NCBI RefSeq assembly: GCF_004379255.2 | Contig: NC_056036.1 | Coordinates: forward strand, 3,782,001-3,846,000 | DNA: 64,000 bases | Reading direction: 5' to 3' | DNA from: Salvia splendens | Lineage: Eukaryota; Streptophyta; Magnoliopsida; Lamiales; Lamiaceae | Shown: positions 1 to 13,228 of the stretch, in pieces | Layout of the letters: each line of letters opens with the position of its first letter | Position numbering within the stretch: position 1 is the stretch's first letter | Translations under genes and position numbers: made by a program | The notes under the pieces: generated by a model | Told to the model about the DNA's origin: nothing | Seen by the model: the letters and a program-made list of their open reading frames with translations, nothing else | The model's database searches: none

Positions 1-652
1 ATTTCCACATTTATGCAAAGTACTACTAACTCATGACATTCATCCTATTCCTATCATTATATTGAAAAGTTGATCAAGACTAACAACACCAGAGCACAAG
101 AAAAACTAATAGGTCAAAAATATTTTATGTATGAAAGGTATGGATTTGCTCAACTCAAATCGGTCCTTTCATGTGAGTTACACTAGTCATTATCACATAG
201 TCAAGAAGAAAAATCAATACATATGTTACAATATAATCTCTCGATGCCAAACAAATAAGCTCATGTCATTAGATTCATTAGGCTGAGACCAACACTATGA
301 TCTCTACTTATATTTGGCAAAACTTCAACACAACAGCACAAAGGCCATCCTATTCTCAAGCATGTCTTCTTGTCTCAGTGCCTCCTGATATCTCCTCGAC
401 TCAATGCTTTCTCTGTAAAAGAAGGCATTCACAGTGCTTTCTGTTGTTAGGAGATTTTCTAGGCAAAATAAATCAAATTAATGAGGTAAGAAAATGAGAT
501 TTGCTTTGAGCAGCAGCAGCAGTTTCAATCTCATGATATCAAGATCCTGTCCCTAGAATTGAATGGTGGATCCATAAAAAACCATATACGACAATTTTCA
601 GCTAATTCGTGGGATGGCAACTAAGTAGAGATATAAGAATACAGAGCCATAC
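1..652. other. 3' flank of the neuroguidin-like gene
   Basis: No independent gene is seen here. The minus-strand gene ending its recognised coding exons at 653 needs at least one further short exon or a read-through stop in this stretch. Acceptor-like AG sites on the minus strand occur near 550 and 470, but none is convincing enough to place the stop codon. The small ORFs here lack family motifs. Confidence 0.5.
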
Positions 653-2377
653 CTTGCGCCTCTTAAATTTCCTATCTCCGCTGCCAGCATTGTTAAAACT
701 GGTCATTTCTTCCGGGGCACTACCATCAAGGGGTAAACTTTTTATCTCGTCAAAGAAACTTTCAGTGAGACCAAGCAACCTGGCACAACAAAAAAGAAAG
801 CAGCACTTGATTGATTAGAATAGCACAGGAGAAACAATATTGTCATGGCAGATGACTCATCCAATGCAGCTTTGGTCTATGGTCCCCAGGAACTTACCCG
901 TTTCTAGACTTAGTTAAGTGTTTCATCTTCTGTTTCTCAGCCTTGGTTATAGGTGCACGAGTAAAGAGTTCCTCTTCTTGCCGTGCACGTTCTTCCATCT
1001 TTTCAATGTACCTCCTTGCTTCTCTACTCTCTGCTCCCACACTTTCTCTAATCTGCATTCAGTATGACCAACCACATATAATCCAATAATGAAAAAATGT
1101 ATATATTGTTAATGGTTTACCATAAACTCACCTCTTCGGGTCTTCCCTCAAGATCATCCATTAACTCTCTAACATAAGCACTCTGTTTCGCTTGTCGCAT
1201 CATTTGTTTTTCTTTCCTCAAAGCGTTTTTCTCTTGTTTTGACATCTTATCTTCCTCCATAGCAGTTGGGGCGAATTTGGGGGGACGATATACACCAGAA
1301 CCATCCTGTAAAACAATCTCATTTTATTCTTTAAAGGAAATGATGGGAGGATAACCCACAAAGACTAGCAAGAAATAATTATACTAATAACTAATAGCTG
1401 CTGAATTATGGTACTATTAATCACCTCTGAAGTTGCTTTGGTTTTGCTGATAAGCAAATCTGGATTTGGGCGATATTTTAACAAGTCCTCCTGCTTCTCA
1501 CTTTTAGCTGTTCCCTTCTGAGCAAGAGTTGGTTCTTCCGTTGTCGTAGTGGTATTTGTTAGCTTCTGAATTTGGTATTGCATTTTCCTGTCTACAGGGC
1601 GAATCTGCAAGAAAACCAAGAGATGTGGAAACGATTTCCTAAACGAACTGAATTGAATTGAAAACCACAGTGCACCACTACCAGTCATCTAAGCTTCAAA
1701 TCTTTGATATACAAATGTGAGCATAGATTAACACGTGCTACCCTAAGTAATTGGTTCGCTATTTATTCTCGTCTCTTTTCATTCTATTTCTACAGTCAAT
1801 GTGATGGGAGATATAAAGAGATACCTTCTCCAAGAATAATCTAATCTCAACAAGACTCCTCACAACTGGATGCCCCTGAATCGATAATCCTTTAGCCTTA
1901 CGAAGCATAAAATAGACAAGAGACTGACAATAGTTGAACAGAAGCAAGTGCTTGGCCTCAAGATAGGTTATCCCATCTGATGTTGGGAAATTTCCTGCTT
2001 TCACCTGTAATTAAAACAGTTTAAGTGAACATTGAAACACTTCAATTTCATCATCCAATAATCATCACTATTATGCTAGAGATGAGAAGTTCATAACATA
2101 AATCGCATCAAATCAAATAACAGCTGATCCAAAAGATATCAAGACACACCTTAGAAGTCAAAACTTTGATTTTATTCGTCACATTATCCAAACCTTCCTT
2201 CATTTCCTTCAACAGAGCTACCAACTGTGGAGATTCCCTGGACCGTTCATTTCATATAAAATTAAGTTTTTTTTTGACAAAATGGAAAAAAAAAATCGCA
2301 TGATAACAAAAATAATACTGATAACCTTACCTACTAATTCGTTCATCGCTAGGCATAGAACTAAGTACCTCGGTCAT
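653..2377 (-). CDS. NGDN: Neuroguidin-like protein (Sas10/Utp3/C1D family), spliced
   Basis: Seven coding exons can be read on the minus strand with consistent GT/AG borders and phases: 2331-2377, 2150-2237, 1825-2004, 1425-1604, 1132-1305, 898-1052 and 653-779, together exactly 317 codons. The third exon carries the family core (YLEAKHLLLFNYCQSLVYF, then GHPVVRSLVEIRLFLEK), followed by RPVDRKMQYQIQKL. Later exons are charged, with a coiled-coil-like stretch (EKMEERARQEEE) and a basic tail ending KFKRRK. Members of this family are nucleolar proteins of small-subunit rRNA processing or RNA-bound translational regulators; the plant role is inferred. The start is the Met at 2377, just inside an exon preceded by a plausible 5'UTR acceptor. 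The terminal exon after 653 is not resolved. Confidence 0.85.
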
Positions 2378-2690
2378 TCTTTCTGCTGCTCAATTGATTT
2401 CACAAACTATCAATGTTTATGGCTTCCTGAGCATATAAGAAGTAGAGATTCAATAAATTTACACTTTGCATTCACTCAAAATGCAGAATTTGGTTGAATT
2501 GACTAACAAAAGAAATATTATGCACAACAAAGTACAAATAAAACTTACTCGTTATGATAAATTTACTCTGGCGGCAAGGCGGTGAGGCAGGCGCGGCGAT
2601 TGAAACTGGCTGGGCGGGTTTCGCCGGTGAGGGGAAGAGAGAAGGATATGTAGGGTTTGAGGAAATATATTGGTGTATGTATGTATACCG
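2378..2690 (-). promoter_or_regulatory. 5'UTR region of the neuroguidin-like gene
   Basis: A GC-rich island at about 2555-2640 stands out from AT-rich flanks. On the minus strand it ends near 2549 in a GTAAGT donor, and an acceptor-like CAG lies just before the ATG at 2377. This fits a leader exon plus a 5'UTR intron of about 160 bp. Confidence 0.45.
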
Positions 2691-3742
2691 TTTGGACTAA
2701 CTAGTTTGGGCTTTTAATTTGTTGACTTATTATACGATGTTAAAATTAAATTCTTTTTTATATCAGTAAATAACTTTTAAGTATGTATAAATTAATTCAC
2801 TTTTTATTATTCTTAGTATTCTGCATATTGAAATTATTTAAGGTTTGTGTTTATAAATAAATTTAGTTATTTATGTTTGATATTCAAGTTGTATAATTTA
2901 TAAAAATATTTATATTTAAATTACTAAATGGTGTATACTTGATTTTGATCTCTAATATTGAAATGTGTAAATATATTATTACGTGTTGAAATTAATTACA
3001 CAAAAGTGAATATATTAATTGTGAAAATTTATAGTATATTTTGGTATTTGCTTGATAATCTCAATATTTTCTGCTAACAATTTAAGAGAAAATTGAATGT
3101 TGAATATCTCTCCACATTATCCTAAGATTGAGACATTTCACTTAAAAGATTTAACAAAGACTCATCCATTCATAACTAAAAGTAGATGGATTGATCATTA
3201 ACTTTGGATAAGCAATTTTAAAATCCTTATGAATGTCCTAATTTATAATTATTTTATGATTTTGGTCCTAGACTTTATCTTTTGAACATATGAAAAACTT
3301 TGGTTTATTATTCACTTCTATCTCTCAAACCAAAACTTTTTCTTATCAAAGATGCTTATAGTTCTACCTGTATCAAGGTTCCTAGAAAATTTTGATTTAC
3401 AATTAATATAAATTATAAACAATACTATTTCGATTGTTGTCAAATTCCATCTATTTAACTCAAAATAATTAAACTCTCGTGTCGTGTGAATGATATCCAG
3501 GAGGACTACCCAGTATACACTGCTTTACATGTTCATTGTTCAAGTCTTTAAAAAAAATTTAATGAAACTAGTTGAATCAGCGTTTGGTTTATTCGCATGC
3601 AATTGTGATAGTCGAATTTGAAATGCACAAAATGATTAATACTACTATACAATGTACGCAATTTCTTTTTATGGAAGTTATGAAAACGAATATCATTATA
3701 GAAGAGGCCAATGCCATTATTAATGCTGCAACTAGATCAAAA
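2691..3742. other. AT-rich spacer
   Basis: Spacer between two minus-strand genes: the promoter side of the neuroguidin-like gene and the 3' side of malate dehydrogenase. I see no gene, repeat family or element termini. Short ORFs on both strands near 3589-3832 overlap each other and the last exon of the dehydrogenase. Confidence 0.6.
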
Positions 3743-5697
<1,955 letters not shown>

Positions 5698-5774
5698 TGC
5701 TTCGTACTGAATTGTGATGTGAGATCGATTCTGCTTAAAATCTGCGGTGAAAGCGATGGTTTGGGTGCGTCAAG

Positions 5775-5782
5775 TATTTATA
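5775..5782 (-). promoter_or_regulatory. TATA box of the malate dehydrogenase gene
   Basis: Minus-strand TATAAATA lies about 80 bp upstream of the start codon at 5697, a normal spacing for a short leader. Confidence 0.6.
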
Positions 5783-6436
5783 TGCAAAAATTGTTGAGGA
5801 AAACTCGATTAGCATTAACAAACTACTGTGATTAGGAATGAGAAAAAAAACGAACCCGCTAAATATTTGTGTTCAAACCGTGGACTGCACTTGGTTTTCA
5901 CTAATTAAATACAGTAGTTTGACTCGCTAAGTTGTGAGGACAAATGATGCCTTTAGAATACATGACAAATTAGGGGGGAAAATTGGTCAAATTCACGTGT
6001 TTAAATTTATGATGTATATGCGTTATTGAGTTTAGTCATTTTTTGAATATCACATTAGATACAATTTTATCTAAATTAGATTCAGTTGAAAATTAGATAA
6101 ACATATTAAAATTAATTATTTATATGGTTGATTTTTTAAGTTGCATAATGAATCAGAATTTGACAAAAATACATGGTTTTTCTAACATAAAATAAACATT
6201 GGGTAATGTTTGTTTAATTATGAGATTGATGCTTTTTTCATTTTTGCTTGAGATATTTGTGTTTAGAATGGTAAAAAGAATTCATAGCCTTATCATTATT
6301 TAAAACCTGAAATAGACATAGGATAGGAATTAGGAATGGAGTAACATTTATTATAAATTACACCTTACTCCAACAGGAATGTAAGATGCAAACTGCTTTG
6401 CCACTTTGAATAGATTGGAATGTGACATTTATAGTG
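5783..6436. other. Upstream region of MDH, AT-rich
   Basis: No gene seen. A segment at about 6365-6415 (ACTCCAACAGGAATGTAAGA onward) recurs in diverged form just after the LTR element at 13971-14020, so the pre-insertion locus held a small duplication. Confidence 0.5.
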
Positions 6437-6601
6437 CTCCCTCCGTCCCAAGATAACTGAGCACAAACTTTTCGACATGAGATTTAAAAAAAATGAAGTT
6501 TTGTTAGTAAAGTGGAAAGTGAATAAAGTAAAAGAGTTAATAAAGTAGAGAGAAAAAATATCAAAAAAGCAAATGGCTCACTTATTTTGAAACGGAAGGA
6601 A
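6437..6601. mobile_element. Stowaway-type MITE (Tc1/mariner-like ends)
   Basis: The left end reads CTCCCTCCGTCCCA and the right end AACGGAAGGAAT, an imperfect inverted pair of the CTCCCTCCGT type used by Stowaway MITEs. The interior is AT-rich and non-coding, about 165 bp. Exact TA borders are blurred by mutation. Confidence 0.7.
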
Positions 6602-6625
6602 TATTAAATTCACAACTGATCACTC

Positions 6626-7362
6626 TGATGAATCCGCGAATTTCTGATGTTAGTAAATGCTGGTAGAGAATAAAGACTACGACACAATGAATTTACGTGG
6701 TTCGATTTACTGAAGTAAATCTACGTCCACGGGAAGAAGGGAAGGCAAGACTGTATTGCTTGATCTGGGATTACAGCTTACAACACAGACTTGCTATATG
6801 ATATTTTATCTCTAGAGAGCCTAACCCTGTCTATCTGATCTAAGTCCTATTTATACATCGAATTAAGATCGTGGTTTGCAGCCCCACTAACTAGATCGTG
6901 GAAGGGTAATAACTGCTTAATAACTGCTTAACACCACTAAATAGATCGTGGGTGTAACGGAAGTCGTGGAGATCCTGCATGGGTCCATTATCTCCCAGTT
7001 CGGTCGAATACTGAGACCGAACTGCTGAACTATTGCCGAGCAGCTTTTGCCGATACTGAGACCGAACTGCTGAACTATTGCCGAGCAGCTTTTGCCGATC
7101 TAAAAGTAGAGCTTGATTGGTCGGCTTTTACCGAGCTGTAGGCTGGGGCCGAACTCTTTGGTAATGCCGAACTGATTGGTCGGCTTTTACCGAGCTGTAG
7201 GCTGGGGCCGAACTCTTTGGTAATGCCGAACTGATTGGTCGGCTTTTACCGAGCTGTAGGCTGGGGCCGAACTCTTTGGTAATGCCGAACTGATACTCTT
7301 CCTTGGGCTTTGGGCTGATGGGCTGTCACTGCTATTGGGCTTGTTTAGTCCGTACTCCATCA
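6626..7362 (-). repeat. LTR of copy 1, left (3' LTR in element orientation), 737 bp
   Basis: Starts TGATGAATCC and ends CCATCA. Contains a 45-bp unit (ACTGAGACCGAACTGC...) in two copies and a 59-bp unit (GATTGGTCGGCTTTTACC...) in three copies at about 7010-7305. The adjacent CTTTTCGGGGGGTAG on the minus strand (7363-7377) is the probable polypurine tract. Confidence 0.95.
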
Positions 7363-7699
7363 CTACCCCCCCGAAAAGCGAAGTGAATCACTTCGGCGAA
7401 GCGAGTCACTTCGGCATTCTGGATAAAGGTACGGGGGAGGCTGACGTTAGAGGACGTGCCTTGCGCGTGACTGCATTAAATGCGACAGTAAAAACCGGCC
7501 GTTGAATCCTGAAAAGGTGGGATTCGAAACGGTGCGATGATTTTGAAATCTTCTCCGAATCTGATAAATACGTCTTTTCTTCATCAGTTGAACACTTTTG
7601 CTATTGCTTCTTCTGCAATCTCTTTTTTGCGTAAAAAATTTCCTTCCGCTTTCAAGAATTTCTTCAGAATTTCTTCAGATTTTGCAAAGAGTAAGAACC
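7363..7699 (+). promoter_or_regulatory. Probable promoter and leader of the antisense gene in copy 1
   Basis: Lies between the LTR edge and the first ATG of the antisense gene. CTGATAAATAC at 7561-7571 is a TATA-like candidate about 130 bp before the ATG at 7700. The equivalent sequence is retained in copy 2 (35692-36025, GATAAATA near 35894). Confidence 0.4.
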
Positions 7700-8468
7700 A
7701 TGTCTTCTTCTTCTTCTTCTGAGTCGGGTAGCGGTAGGAGAGGCGGTAAGGGGTCTTCTGGCCGGAAAGAGTCCGGGGAGAAGACCGTAGAGTATTTCCA
7801 TAGTATTTTGAGTAAGGATACTGTGATATCCCTACCCGAAAAATACTTTTTTCCTGGGGGGAAGGCGGTGGTACCTGACGGTGATCATAGGGCTGACTCC
7901 CCGCCGGAGGGTTACGCCACCGTGTACGAGGCCTGCTTAGAATGCGGGCTTCGTTTCCCCCTCCCTTCTGCCTTTATAGATTTACTAGATTTTTTTCAGC
8001 TTCCTTTAGGCCAGGTGACTCCGAACTCTTGGAGGCACTTGTCGGCCTTCGCTGCCGAACTCCGTAAGTTAGGAAGGGATTTGTCTTTGAAGGCGATCCT
8101 TAAATTCTTTCAATTTAAGAGGAAGGGGTCTTGGTTTTACTTGATCCCTGTACAGCCCTTTAGGGCCTTTTGTAAAACGAAGTGGCCGAAGTGGCAAAAC
8201 CGCTTCTTCTACTATGATAGGACCGCGGCTCCCAGTTTTCCCTGGAGAGGGCCGAAGTCCGTTATCCGTCATCCTCGGCCTGAACCGTTGGACGAGCTCG
8301 ATGGCGAGCTCAACAAGATTCCCATAGTTAGGAAACAATACACGGAGTCTGAGCTCGTCAAGGGCGACGTCGTGTTCGACATCTCGTCTTTGGACGAAGA
8401 GGCCGAGGGTGAGGATTTCTCTTTATCTTTATGCTCTACTGCTTTAACGAAGAAAATCTGACTTTGTT

Positions 8469-8503
<35 letters not shown>

Positions 8504-10540
8504 ACAGTGAACTTGCTGAATAAGGCTATCCGAAAGTCCTCCGAGCTTGTGGAGCCGGAGAGGCAGAGAGCCCCTCGCTCGGCGTCTGAAGCCGAGAAGA
8601 ATCCGAAGAGGCAAAAAACCTCTTCTTCGGATCCGAAAGAGCCGGAGCCGTGTTCGGCTAAAGGGAAGGGGAAATTTCATGAGTCCCCAAGAGTGCCGGG
8701 GAAAGGCCTGGTCATCTCCGAGGTGGTTGCAGACATCCCGGAACACGTCCCTGAGCCTTTTCAATGGCCGACGAATTTTGTGGAGGTAAGCTTTCTGACT
8801 TGGCTTCTTTTCCACATTTTTTGATGGCCATTCTGTTGAGTTTTTTCCTTGTTCCTCTTCAGAGAGCCAAGCTCGTCTCCGTGGAGCTCTCCAAAGCATC
8901 CCACGACTACGAGGAGATGCAGAAGAAGTTGCATCTTGCTCGTAGTCTGGCCGAACAGGCTGAGGCCAAATTTGAGAGGGCCCGAGCTGCTAGGATCTCG
9001 GCTCAGGATGAAGCCCGGTCAGCCAAAAACCAGCTCATCATCCTGCAAGAGCAGACGAAGCACCGGGAGGCTCAGAAGGAGGCTGCCGCCGTGGCTGCCC
9101 AGGGGGAGGCTCTCCGTGTTTACACGGAGAAACTCTTTTTGAGCGGCCAGTTCTCGGCCTTTGTCGGTAGTCTGGTAAGGCTAATTACCGATAAGGGCGA
9201 GCAGGGGGCCGACGTCGTGCTGCCTCTGTACAGCCGAGAGATAGCAGCTCGGCTTCAGAATCTGCCGCTCCTTGAGGAGCTCGCTTCATCCTCGGTCCTG
9301 CTTTCTGCAGACCGAGTCCGGAGTTGTCGAGCTGATCGGGACGAGAACCTGGAGGCTATCTTTGCCTCCGTGGGACCCGTTTCACCCGCTTCGACTTACA
9401 ACGGAGAGGGTGAGGCCGAGCCGCTGGAGCAGGAGACCGAAGTCGAGCGGGCCGGGCATCCGGAGAAGGAAGCCGATCAGGAGGCGGAGGCGAGGCCGGC
9501 AGGATGCGAGGCCGAGGCTGAGGTAGCTCAGGAGAAAGAAGCTGAACCAGACCGAGGAGCCGGAGACGAAGCTGGCGGAGTATGATTTCGTCTCCCTTCT
9601 CTTAGTCTAGTTTCTTCCTTGTAAAATGGCCTTGAAGCCCTCCTAGTGTAAAAAATTTTCCTTGTGAATGAAAAATTCTCTACACTTGTCTTCGTATAGC
9701 TTTTCGTACTCGCCTTTATTCCTGTTGTATTTTACTATCTGCTCGGTACAGCTGCCGAACTAATATAGCTGCTTTGTACTCAAGGAGATGGAGATACTTC
9801 ACTGGAAACGGCTGTACTCTTCGGCTTTAGACGAAGCTGAGAAAAGAGCTATAGCCGATCAGACGAAGAATGACGAGCTTCTGGCTCGTTTAGTGAAGCT
9901 GGAGGCCGATAATAAGGACTTAGAGTCCGACAAGAAGGATCTGGAGGCCGAGCTGAATACGACCATTGCTGAGAGGACTGCGTACGAGGATTACATCCGT
10001 GTGCGCGGGGGAGTGACCATATCAGATGTTCAGAGTCGAGTTGACGAACTGTGGGAGGAATATCATGTACTCCGGAGGAACAATGCGCTGGAGAGCTCGG
10101 CTTGCCAACAAGTTGTGAAATCATTGCGGCGCTGGGCTTCTCGGTACGACATCATTCTTTCCCGGCGTCCCTCAATCGAGAGATTCCTTAGGCATTTCCC
10201 GTCAACAGATGGTCACACTCCAGCTCAAACCCCTGATTCACTTGCTCAAAACCTTACTCCAAGTCAGCAACGAACTCAGGAACAGCCGGAAACGTCAAGA
10301 CAAGGACGGACTGAAGTTCGTAGAGGAGCTGTGATTATGAGTGAGCAAGATCAACAAATGCTTCGTGAAGAGACTCTTCGCCGCCGAGGTGCTAGAGCTT
10401 CCCGGGCTCAGGGAAGAGGTGGTAGGTCGATTAGAGCATCTCGTCGACCTGCTTATTCTTCAGCTGCCGAGAACGCCCGAACTCGGCTTCACGAGGATTT
10501 TGTGAATAGGTGGCTCAACTTTAGCAACCCCGGACAGTAG
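7700..10540 (+). CDS. Antisense spliced gene of the LTR element: PF04195-like domain plus coiled coils
   Basis: Exons are read as 7700-8408, 8508-8785, 8863-9579 (or to the stop at 9585) and possibly 9785-10540. The first two introns have GT/AG borders and conserved phases; the first ends in a 33-nt T run. Exon 1 encodes a Ser-rich start and a domain resembling the Pfam 'putative gypsy type transposon' family (GYATVYEACLECGLRFPL, then GQVTPNSWRHLSAFAAELR). Exon 2 is charged and carries a basic NLS-like KNPKRQKTSS. Exon 3 is an Ala/Glu-rich coiled coil with an acidic tail. Exon 4 is another coiled coil with an Arg-rich end finishing NFSNPGQ. If the third intron is used, the product is about 819 residues; otherwise there are two separate ORFs, the second starting at the ATG at 9788. 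No enzymatic motif is visible and the function is unknown. Confidence 0.7.
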
Positions 10541-10679
10541 AAAAGTCCTTTGTAATAGCGTAACGCCATTTTGTAGGGTAGCGGAGTTGTATGCCGAACA
10601 AGATTTGAAAAATGAAATTTTGTTTTCGCTTCTAACACTGTATTTACAGCTTAGCGAAAAAATTTCATCGTACTTGTCC

Positions 10680-11160
10680 TCGGTCTTATGAAGTAAACTT
10701 CTTTGACCGGACTTGGTCCTTGGTCTTATGAAGTAAACTTCTTTGACCGGACTTGGTCCTTGGTCTGATGAAATAAACATCTTTGACCGGACTCGTCTTT
10801 GGTCTGATGAAATAAACATCTTTGACCGGACTCGTCTTTGGTCTGATGAAATAAACATCTTTGACCGGACTCGTCTTTGGTCCGATGAAATAAACATCTT
10901 TGACCGGACTCGTCTTTGGTCTGATGAAATAAACATCTTTGACCGGACTCGTCTTTGGTCTGATGAAATAAACATCTTTGACCGGACTCGTCTTTGGTCT
11001 GATGAAATAAACATCTTTGACCGGACTCGTCTTTGGTCTGATGAAATAAACATCTTTGACCGGACTCGTCTTTGGTCTGATGAAATAAACATCTTTGACC
11101 GGATTCATCTTTGGTCTGATGAAATAAACATCTTTGACCGGACTAAGCTTGTGTCCTAAT
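10680..11160. repeat. 39-bp tandem array in copy 1
   Basis: About a dozen near-identical 39-bp units (GGTCTGATGAAATAAACATC... then TTTGACCGGACTCGTC) follow two slightly longer variants. Because 39 is a multiple of three, several frames stay open on both strands; the resulting repetitive ORFs are not genes. Confidence 0.95.
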
Positions 11161-11560
11161 TTGGCGAGTTTTATCGCTTGGATCGGACTTTCCCTTGTCC
11201 TAATTCGGCGAGTTTTATCGCGTGGATCGGACTTTCCCTTGTCCTAATTCAGGCAAGTTTTATCGCGTGAATCGGACTTTTGTTGCAGTTCGTTTCAGAC
11301 GAAGTGCTTGATTCTTAAGCTGAATTGTGGTCTTGTATCCTCTTTAGAAGCTTGGACTTCACAATCGTTGGCTTATTGCAGTTCGTTTCAGACGAACTGC
11401 TTGTTTAAGCTGAATTGTGGTCTTGTATCCTCTTTAGAAGCTTTGACTTCACAATCGTTGGCTTATTGCAGTTCGTTTCAGACGAACTGCTTGTTTAAGC
11501 TGAATTGTGGTCTTGTATCCTCTTTAGAAGCTTTGACTCACAATCGTTGGCTTGTATATG
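11161..11560. repeat. Two further tandem repeat families in copy 1
   Basis: At 11155-11280 a ~46-bp unit (CCTAATTCGGCGAGTTTTAT...) occurs about three times. At about 11285-11555 a ~90-bp unit (GCAGTTCGTTTCAGACGAAC...) occurs three times. Both also appear in copy 2. Confidence 0.85.
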
Positions 11561-11735
11561 TTCTAAAAAGGGGATCAGCCTTCGAAGAACAAGATACCTC
11601 AGCAACATTTGTAAGAGACGACACGCACATAGACAGACAAAACGCATATAGACAAACAAAACGCAAGTAAAAAACAAAGAAAGCACATACCCCTAGGACC
11701 GAACTAGACACAAGACTGACAGACCGGACTGTCTC

Positions 11736-12170
11736 TTACAAATGGAACTTTTTGAGGTTGGAAACGTACCATGTTCGGGGTACTTGTGCTCCTGACACGT
11801 GAGTCAATTTGTAAGACCCTTTGCCGAGGACTTCTGACACCCGATATGGACCTTCCCATGTGGGTTCGAGTTCGCCCAGCTTTTCTGCTCGGCTTACTTA
11901 GATCTCCCACTTGAAATTGCAGCTTTTTCACCCTTTGGTTATAATACCGGGCTACTTGCTCCTTGTACTTGGCTGCTTTTATGCAGGCCAATTCTCTTCT
12001 TTCTTCGGCAAGATCTAGTTCGGCTCTCAGTCCGTCACCATTCATTTCTGAGGAGAAATTGAGTTCGGGGACTGGGTATGCCGATCTCAACCGGAATCAC
12101 GGCTTCAGTGCCGTACACCATCGAGTTCGGCTCCGGTGTGACTTCGGTCATTTCGCCTGCCTCTGACTCC
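11736..12170 (-). pseudogene. Integrase C-terminal remnant of the Ty3/gypsy polyprotein
   Basis: Minus-strand reading shows the typical end of a Tat-like integrase: YGTEAVIPVEIG, then LAEERRELACIKAAKYKEQ, ARYYNQRVKKLQFQVGDL, a GPYRV segment and a final stop at 11736. Three reading frames must be combined, so at least two frameshifts break it. Nothing upstream of this end of pol survives in the element. Confidence 0.8.
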
Positions 12171-12270
12171 GGCTGCTTTGATTGCTATGCTTGATGGTGC
12201 CGATCTGATTGCTCGGCACTTTTAAGCGCAATCTGCAGTCTTGCTCTTTTTTGATCACCTCGGATGACCG

Positions 12271-13212
12271 CTATCCCTCCTTTAGTGGGGAAGGAGTTCG
12301 GCGAGGAAGCCTCTGATCGCTATGATCGGGCTTCTTTTTGTCTTCTCTAGATGAGCTGTCTAAAGACCGTTTTCGACGGTCTGCCTCATCGGCACGAGAA
12401 AACTGGTCTGCAATGTCCCACATCTCTTGAGCTGTTTGCGGACTGCATTCCACGAGCTTTCTGTAGAGAGCTCCGGGCAGGATTCCATTTTGGAATGCCG
12501 AAATGACAAGTAGATCATTGAGATAATCTACTTGTAGGCATTCCTTGTGGAACCTTGTCATAAAGTCGCTGATCTTTTCGTCGCGACCTTGACGTGTAGA
12601 AAGCAGCTGAGCCGAAGTGATTCGGGCTTCCGCTTTCTGAAAGAAACTCCCGTCATAAGTCATTGACGGAGTTCGGTAGTTCTGTGGCAGGGGAGTTCGG
12701 GTGATATCGTCCGAGAACGGAGTCTTCAATGCTCTGTACATGGCGAACCCGACATCTCTTCGGTATGGAGGAGAAGGAGTTCTCCTGTGATTCCGGTACC
12801 GAGGAGGAACAGGAACATGTCGGGGTTGAGGATTCTTCTTCCTGGAAGACACGGCACTACTGCGGTAGTGACTTTCATGTCTGGATGAGGAAGGAGAATC
12901 CACCGCTTTCGTCTCCGGTTTTTGGCCTGTTTGCAGGAATGCTAAGAATTCATCCTGCTTCTCGGCCAAAAATAACTTGACAGCCTCGTTCAAATCGGGC
13001 TGCTGGGAAGACTCGGTGCGACGACTTCTGGAGTGGCTTGTTCCTTCACCGCGAGAACTGGAGACAGATTTCTCACGAGGCTGCTTTCCAGGCCTATGGG
13101 CTGCTGGATTAGCTTCCTCATGGTTATCACGGACGGAGGCACGGGTGTTATGTGATCTGATATGCATTTTTTTTTTTGTGGTGGAAAAAGGGTCAAAAAT
13201 TCGCTTTATCAC
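12271..13212 (-). CDS. Truncated gag ORF of copy 1
   Basis: A 313-codon ORF starts 36 bp inside the primer-binding site end of the element. The N-terminal part is basic and disordered (KQPREKSVSSSR, SHSRSRRTESS); the C-terminal part matches the second half of plant retrotransposon gag domains (QGRDEKISDFMTRFHKECLQ, FQNGI, AQEMWDIADQFSRADEAD). The first half of the domain seems to be missing through an in-frame deletion after NYRTPSMTYDGS. No zinc knuckle follows. It could still be translated but is probably not a complete capsid protein. Confidence 0.75.
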   Translation of the reverse strand: MIKRIFDPFSTTKKKMHIRSHNTRASVRDNHEEANPAAHRPGKQPREKSVSSSRGEGTSHSRSRRTESSQQPDLNEAVKLFLAEKQDEFLAFLQTGQKPETKAVDSPSSSRHESHYRSSAVSSRKKNPQPRHVPVPPRYRNHRRTPSPPYRRDVGFAMYRALKTPFSDDITRTPLPQNYRTPSMTYDGSFFQKAEARITSAQLLSTRQGRDEKISDFMTRFHKECLQVDYLNDLLVISAFQNGILPGALYRKLVECSPQTAQEMWDIADQFSRADEADRRKRSLDSSSREDKKKPDHSDQRLPRRTPSPLKEG

Positions 13213-13228
13213 AGATTTGGTTCTCTGG

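Noticed and set aside
6690..6740. tRNA-like GGTTCGATTT in the LTRs
   Set aside because: No acceptor or anticodon stem surrounds it, and it recurs in all four LTRs of the family.
10460..11159. Long repetitive ORFs on both strands (13-residue repeats)
   Set aside because: They follow solely from the 39-bp tandem period being divisible by three; frames are open on both strands at once and match no protein family.
10680..11160. Possible CRISPR-like array
   Set aside because: Units are contiguous with no unique spacers and lie inside a plant retroelement; this is an ordinary tandem repeat.
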